Source: Falsibacillus albus
GTDB taxonomy: Bacteria; Bacillota; Bacilli; Bacillales; DSM-25281
DNA length: 64,000 nucleotides
Direction: 5' to 3'
NCBI RefSeq assembly: GCF_003668575.1
Contig: NZ_RCVZ01000008.1
Coordinates: 62,001 to 126,000, forward strand
Shown here: piece after piece, positions 61,074 to 64,000 of the stretch
How the letters are laid out: each line of letters starts with the position of its first letter
Position numbering within the stretch: position 1 is the stretch's first letter
Notes under the pieces: generated by a model
What the model was told of the DNA's origin: nothing
The model's database searches: none
Seen by the model: only the letters and a program-made list of their open reading frames with translations
Position numbers and translations under genes: made by a program

Positions 61074-61949
61074 TTGAAACCAAAAGAAGAAATAATAGGC
61101 GAAAAGATTAAACTCTTTAGAAAAAAAATTGGGCTTACTCAAAAAGAACTAGCTGCAGGAATTATTTCGCAGGCTCAAATGAGTAATATCGAAAAAGGAG
61201 AGGTAATTCCGTTATCTACAACATTGTACGAAATTTCCAACAGATTAGGTGTGGATGTAAATCTTTTTTACGAGTTTGCTTATAATGACCAGTATCAATA
61301 TTTATCAGAAGTGAAAACTCGCATTAGGAAAGCTATTCGAAAGCGTGATTATAAGAAAGTCTCTTTTATTGTAAAGGAAGTCCTTGATAATCCATCTTTT
61401 AGTAATCCAAAGGAACAAAAATTTTTACTATGGCACAAAGGAGTTTCGGATTATTATCTTACAAAAAATCTTGAAGATTCATTGATTACTCTTGATAAAG
61501 CTCTTCATTTAAATAAAAAAAATGAAATTGTAGCAATTGTTGACATTGAAATCTTAAATAGTATTGGAATTTTATATAATGAAACACAACAATATGAAAA
61601 ATCAGTAAAAATGTATAATCAAGCTTTTAGTAAATTTAATTCTTTGCTCGAACCTGCAGATTTTAAAGTCTGGGTAAGAATGTGCTATGGAACGGCAAAG
61701 TCTTTAAATAAATTGAATGAACATAAAAAATCTATAAATTATTGTCATGATGGTATAGCGGTATGCATCAAAGAAGAATCTTTGTATTTATTAGGGGAAC
61801 TCCATTATGAAACCGGTCAAAACTTGAAAAGTCTTGGTCAAGTTAAAGAGGCTTACAATTCCTTTAATAAAGCTGTGAATATATTTGAAATTGAAAATAG
61901 GTTTAGTTATTTAGAAGCAACGAAAAAGAAAATTAGAGAACTATATTAA
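61074..61949 (+). CDS. RNPP (PlcR-like) quorum-sensing transcription regulator 2
   Basis: About 291 aa. The helix-turn-helix (IGEKIKLFRKKIGLTQKELAAGIISQAQMSNIEKGE, start of protein) is followed by TPR-like repeats (VDIEILNSIGILYNETQQYEKSVKMYNQAF, LYLLGELHYETGQNLKSLGQVKEAYNSFNKA). It is a paralogue of regulator 1 in layout and in segments such as FKWHEGICEFHL versus LLWHKGVSDYYL. The frame opens at TTG 61056. TTG 61074, about 10 nt after GAGGATG, gives the family-like N-terminus. Its likely ligand is the divergent 39-aa propeptide, and its likely targets are the bacteriocin genes. Confidence 0.85.
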   Translation: MKPKEEIIGEKIKLFRKKIGLTQKELAAGIISQAQMSNIEKGEVIPLSTTLYEISNRLGVDVNLFYEFAYNDQYQYLSEVKTRIRKAIRKRDYKKVSFIVKEVLDNPSFSNPKEQKFLLWHKGVSDYYLTKNLEDSLITLDKALHLNKKNEIVAIVDIEILNSIGILYNETQQYEKSVKMYNQAFSKFNSLLEPADFKVWVRMCYGTAKSLNKLNEHKKSINYCHDGIAVCIKEESLYLLGELHYETGQNLKSLGQVKEAYNSFNKAVNIFEIENRFSYLEATKKKIRELY

Positions 61950-62048
61950 TGAATGTTCATTAGAGAGAAACGCACTTAGAACATATAATTAATGTGGCCA
62001 ATATATGAATGGATACAATAGAGAGCAAGACTTTATAGAGTTGACCAT

Positions 62049-62083
62049 AAAAGGGACAAGCATCTTTCCTATTGTCCCTTTTT
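62049..62083 (+). terminator. Terminator after RNPP regulator 2
   Basis: An 11-bp stem AAAAGGGACAA / TTGTCCCTTTT (62049-62059, 62072-62082) with a T-run. Confidence 0.78.
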
Positions 62084-62104
62084 CCTTTCTTGATTAATCA
62101 TCTC

Positions 62105-62134
62105 AATTTTCTGGATGGTGCCTGTCACCCTTTG
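62105..62134. repeat. REP-like repeat, half copy
   Basis: One loop plus right arm of the repeat seen at 30238 and 53497 (CTGGATGGTGCCTGTCACC); the left arm is missing. It overlaps the 3' end of the LevR-type gene: the final Lys-Gly codons and the TGA stop lie within the repeat sequence. Confidence 0.85.
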
Positions 62135-64000
62135 GCTCCCTGATTTTCTTCCAATGCCCATTCGAAAAAGTTCATGATGTAGCATATTTCGTCGTCGGGG
62201 ACGGTTAAGGCGTATTTTTTTTCTAGAGGAATGAGGATCTCTTTCAGGGTGTTGAACATTTGCTTGTTGTTTTCGATGTATGTGGCTTTTTCGGAATAGG
62301 AAACTGGGTTTTCATCTAAGTTGAGTCGGTCCAGCATGCAGCTGATGTGAAGGACGATGCCGATTAAATCATTTTTGTTGATCGTAGTGTTCAGGTGTTC
62401 TTGTACGGTTTCAAGAAATCGGCGGATATCGGGTACGATTTTTCTAGCATCGAGTTTTTCCAAGTGGTGATGGAGCGTCTCTTCCATGGAGAGGTAGATT
62501 TGCTCTTGGTCCACGAGTGTTTGGATTTCTTTTATTCCTTTTAACCTTACGACATCCTCTATCGAAAACTGAGGGTATTGATCTGTCAGGTGAAAATGGC
62601 TGACGATGCAGACGATTCTTTTCTCCTTCGACAATGTGTGGATGAGTCTTGCTGCTTCGGTTCTCTCCGAAATGTTGATGGAGATGAACTCGAAGTTGTT
62701 TTTGTCATAGGATAAGTACTTCTTCAGGGCGTTCTTGATGGTTTTCGCACTTCCATGGCCGGTAAGGCAGGCCGTCACAATGGCGAGTTTGGCAGGCTGG
62801 TCATGATTCACCGGATTTTTGGCCACTTGATAGTCTGCTGTCATGAGCTCTCCATATAATTCGTCCAATGAATATCCGAGCACGGCTTTTCGCACGATTT
62901 CCAACACATGTGGTGTACTGACCGCATCGATTGTTCTGACAGGCACACCTAAATCTTCTTGCAGTTTTTCCCCGAACGATACGAGCGATCCCATATCGAC
63001 AAGCAGGAGCAATCCGGATTTTGTTTTTATCTTAAGAGCCATTTTTTTCAGTGATTCATAAGCGGCAGCCGTGCTCATATGAAGCGGCATATCGATCGAT
63101 CTTGCATAGTTTTCATTCAACAATTGATTGACGGTATCGGCCATGGAGGAGGCTGTACTGTTTCCATGCATCATCACGATGACAGGAACTTTTTCACGGG
63201 ATTCTTCCGGAAGCCCCATGTGCTCCGATTTGAAAAACATCGTTAAATAGCCCGCTTCGTCTATCGGCAAATTGACTTTCAAGTCTTCTTCGATCAACCG
63301 CAAGCTTTCCAGGGCGACCCAGAATTCTTGTTTATAAAAAGTTCTTAAGGAGTTCAGCTTCGGGTTCATGATTTCTTTTCCTAGTTTCAATCGCTCAATG
63401 GAAGTATGGATATGGAGAGCCAACCCCAGTGTGATTTTATTATCGAATCTTTTTTGAAGGCGTTCCTCGGCATATTGGATGATCTTTTCGCTTAGCTTGA
63501 TGAATTTCACGTCAATGACCTTGAGCAGGTCTGCTGTATCCAGTTTTTGTTTGACGGAATTTATATATTGAGTGAAGGATTGTTCGATTTCGTGGTCCAT
63601 CAATGTATTAATCTCATTTTTAGGTAGACCTTTGTCAGTTAGTTCGTGATGCTTTCTTTCGATTAAATCGTAGATATTTTGAGTTTGTTCAAAAGGGTCT
63701 TCGATCATAGGGGCGTCTTCTGCTTGCTTGCTGAATATGTAGTAGCGGTGATTCAATTGGATAGCCGGCTTATTATCCCTATAGGCAAGTCCTTCCCTTA
63801 CATAAGCATTGAGATCGGTGCTGTTGATTTGGATTCTTTCTTTTTTCTCGGTGATAAAATCGGCATAGGCTCTCGCACAGGCGAGCTGGATATCATTTTT
63901 CAACTGTCCCACGTTGTTTGGACAAGGGTAGTATAAGAAAGAATATAGGGTATTCGCGGATACAAAGATTTCCTTCCCAAGCTGGATCGCTTCTTCTTTG
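62125..64000 (-). CDS. LevR-type PTS-dependent sigma-54 activator (N-terminal part outside window)
   Basis: The frame is open to the window end. Upstream of the GTG at 63912 it reads GKEIFVSANTLYSFLYYPCPNNVGQLKND, the end of a sigma-54 AAA+ domain, so the gene starts beyond 64000. Following domains are a first PRD (about visible residues 130-240), an EIIA-Man-like domain with VIVMMHGNSTASSMADTVN, a PTS-IIB-like domain near LAIVTACLTGHGSAKTI, and a second PRD with IGIVLHISCMLDRL. Such proteins switch on mannose/fructose-class PTS operons when phosphorylation permits. The last two residues and stop come from a half REP-like repeat, so the native C-terminus may be altered. Confidence 0.88.
   Translation of the reverse strand, partial: KEEAIQLGKEIFVSANTLYSFLYYPCPNNVGQLKNDIQLACARAYADFITEKKERIQINSTDLNAYVREGLAYRDNKPAIQLNHRYYIFSKQAEDAPMIEDPFEQTQNIYDLIERKHHELTDKGLPKNEINTLMDHEIEQSFTQYINSVKQKLDTADLLKVIDVKFIKLSEKIIQYAEERLQKRFDNKITLGLALHIHTSIERLKLGKEIMNPKLNSLRTFYKQEFWVALESLRLIEEDLKVNLPIDEAGYLTMFFKSEHMGLPEESREKVPVIVMMHGNSTASSMADTVNQLLNENYARSIDMPLHMSTAAAYESLKKMALKIKTKSGLLLLVDMGSLVSFGEKLQEDLGVPVRTIDAVSTPHVLEIVRKAVLGYSLDELYGELMTADYQVAKNPVNHDQPAKLAIVTACLTGHGSAKTIKNALKKYLSYDKNNFEFISINISERTEAARLIHTLSKEKRIVCIVSHFHLTDQYPQFSIEDVVRLKGIKEIQTLVDQEQIYLSMEETLHHHLEKLDARKIVPDIRRFLETVQEHLNTTINKNDLIGIVLHISCMLDRLNLDENPVSYSEKATYIENNKQMFNTLKEILIPLEKKYALTVPDDEICYIMNFFEWALEENQGAKG

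Overview
The window reads as a chromosomal segment of a low-GC Gram-positive spore-former of the Bacillaceae (Bacillus/Rossellomorea-like). This rests on AGGAGG-type ribosome sites, frequent TTG/GTG starts, and recognisable Bacillus families: a ComM/YifB-type AAA+ protein, PlcR-like RNPP regulators, a LevR-type PRD regulator and a SWIM-SNF2 helicase. No rRNA, tRNA or CRISPR array was found. The genus is an inference.

Layout. (1) 1-19.8 kb: a surface polysaccharide locus, all on the + strand. It holds a NeuD-type acetyltransferase (cut by the window edge), glycosyltransferases, a heparinase-like protein, WecC/WecB for UDP-ManNAcA, a two-domain sugar oxidoreductase, an acetamidino-forming trio (PP-loop amidotransferase, HisH-like, HisF-like), Wzy, pyruvyl transferase, Wzx, ManC and a phosphohexomutase cut in half. 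The 10.9-17.3 kb part is extremely AT-rich. (2) 19.8-25.3 kb: a comM/yifB gene split by a 2491-bp IS21-family element with a 5-bp target duplication, then a REP-associated (RAYT/Y1) transposase. (3) 25.3-35.2 kb: two divergent operons, each with two dynamin-like GTPases and one tail-anchored coiled-coil protein. This is the strongest candidate for a poorly described membrane-acting system. (4) 35.4-41.7 kb: a hydantoinase/oxoprolinase-type catabolic operon with its XRE-cupin regulator and an NCS1 permease.

(5) 43.1-52.1 kb: peptide natural-product genes. An E1-like enzyme with an N-terminal peptide-binding-like region lies next to a 21-codon ORF with a near-perfect sigma-A promoter. Opposite it is a thiazole/oxazole-modified microcin (TOMM) operon: ABC exporter, acyl carrier protein, E1-like cyclodehydratase partner, YcaO, SagB-type dehydrogenase, three tandem 29-aa precursors with an invariant Cys-Cys, a BtrH-like acyltransferase and an M50-like membrane protease. 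ACP plus a BtrH-like enzyme suggests acylation of a ribosomal peptide. (6) 52.2-62.1 kb: two RNPP regulator/pheromone pairs, both divergently arranged, bracket a SNF2 helicase and a bacteriocin locus. The latter has a halocin-C8-like six-cysteine precursor, a DsbB/thioredoxin pair, a membrane-anchored subtilase, an XRE repressor and a small membrane protein, centred on a perfect 25-bp palindromic operator. (7) 62.1-64 kb: the C-terminal part of a LevR-type regulator running off the window end.

A palindromic repeat with the arm motif GGTGACAGGCACCATCCA occurs twice complete and once as a half copy. One copy lies between the two GTPase operons, one abuts the helicase stop codon, and the half copy supplies the stop codon of the LevR-type gene.
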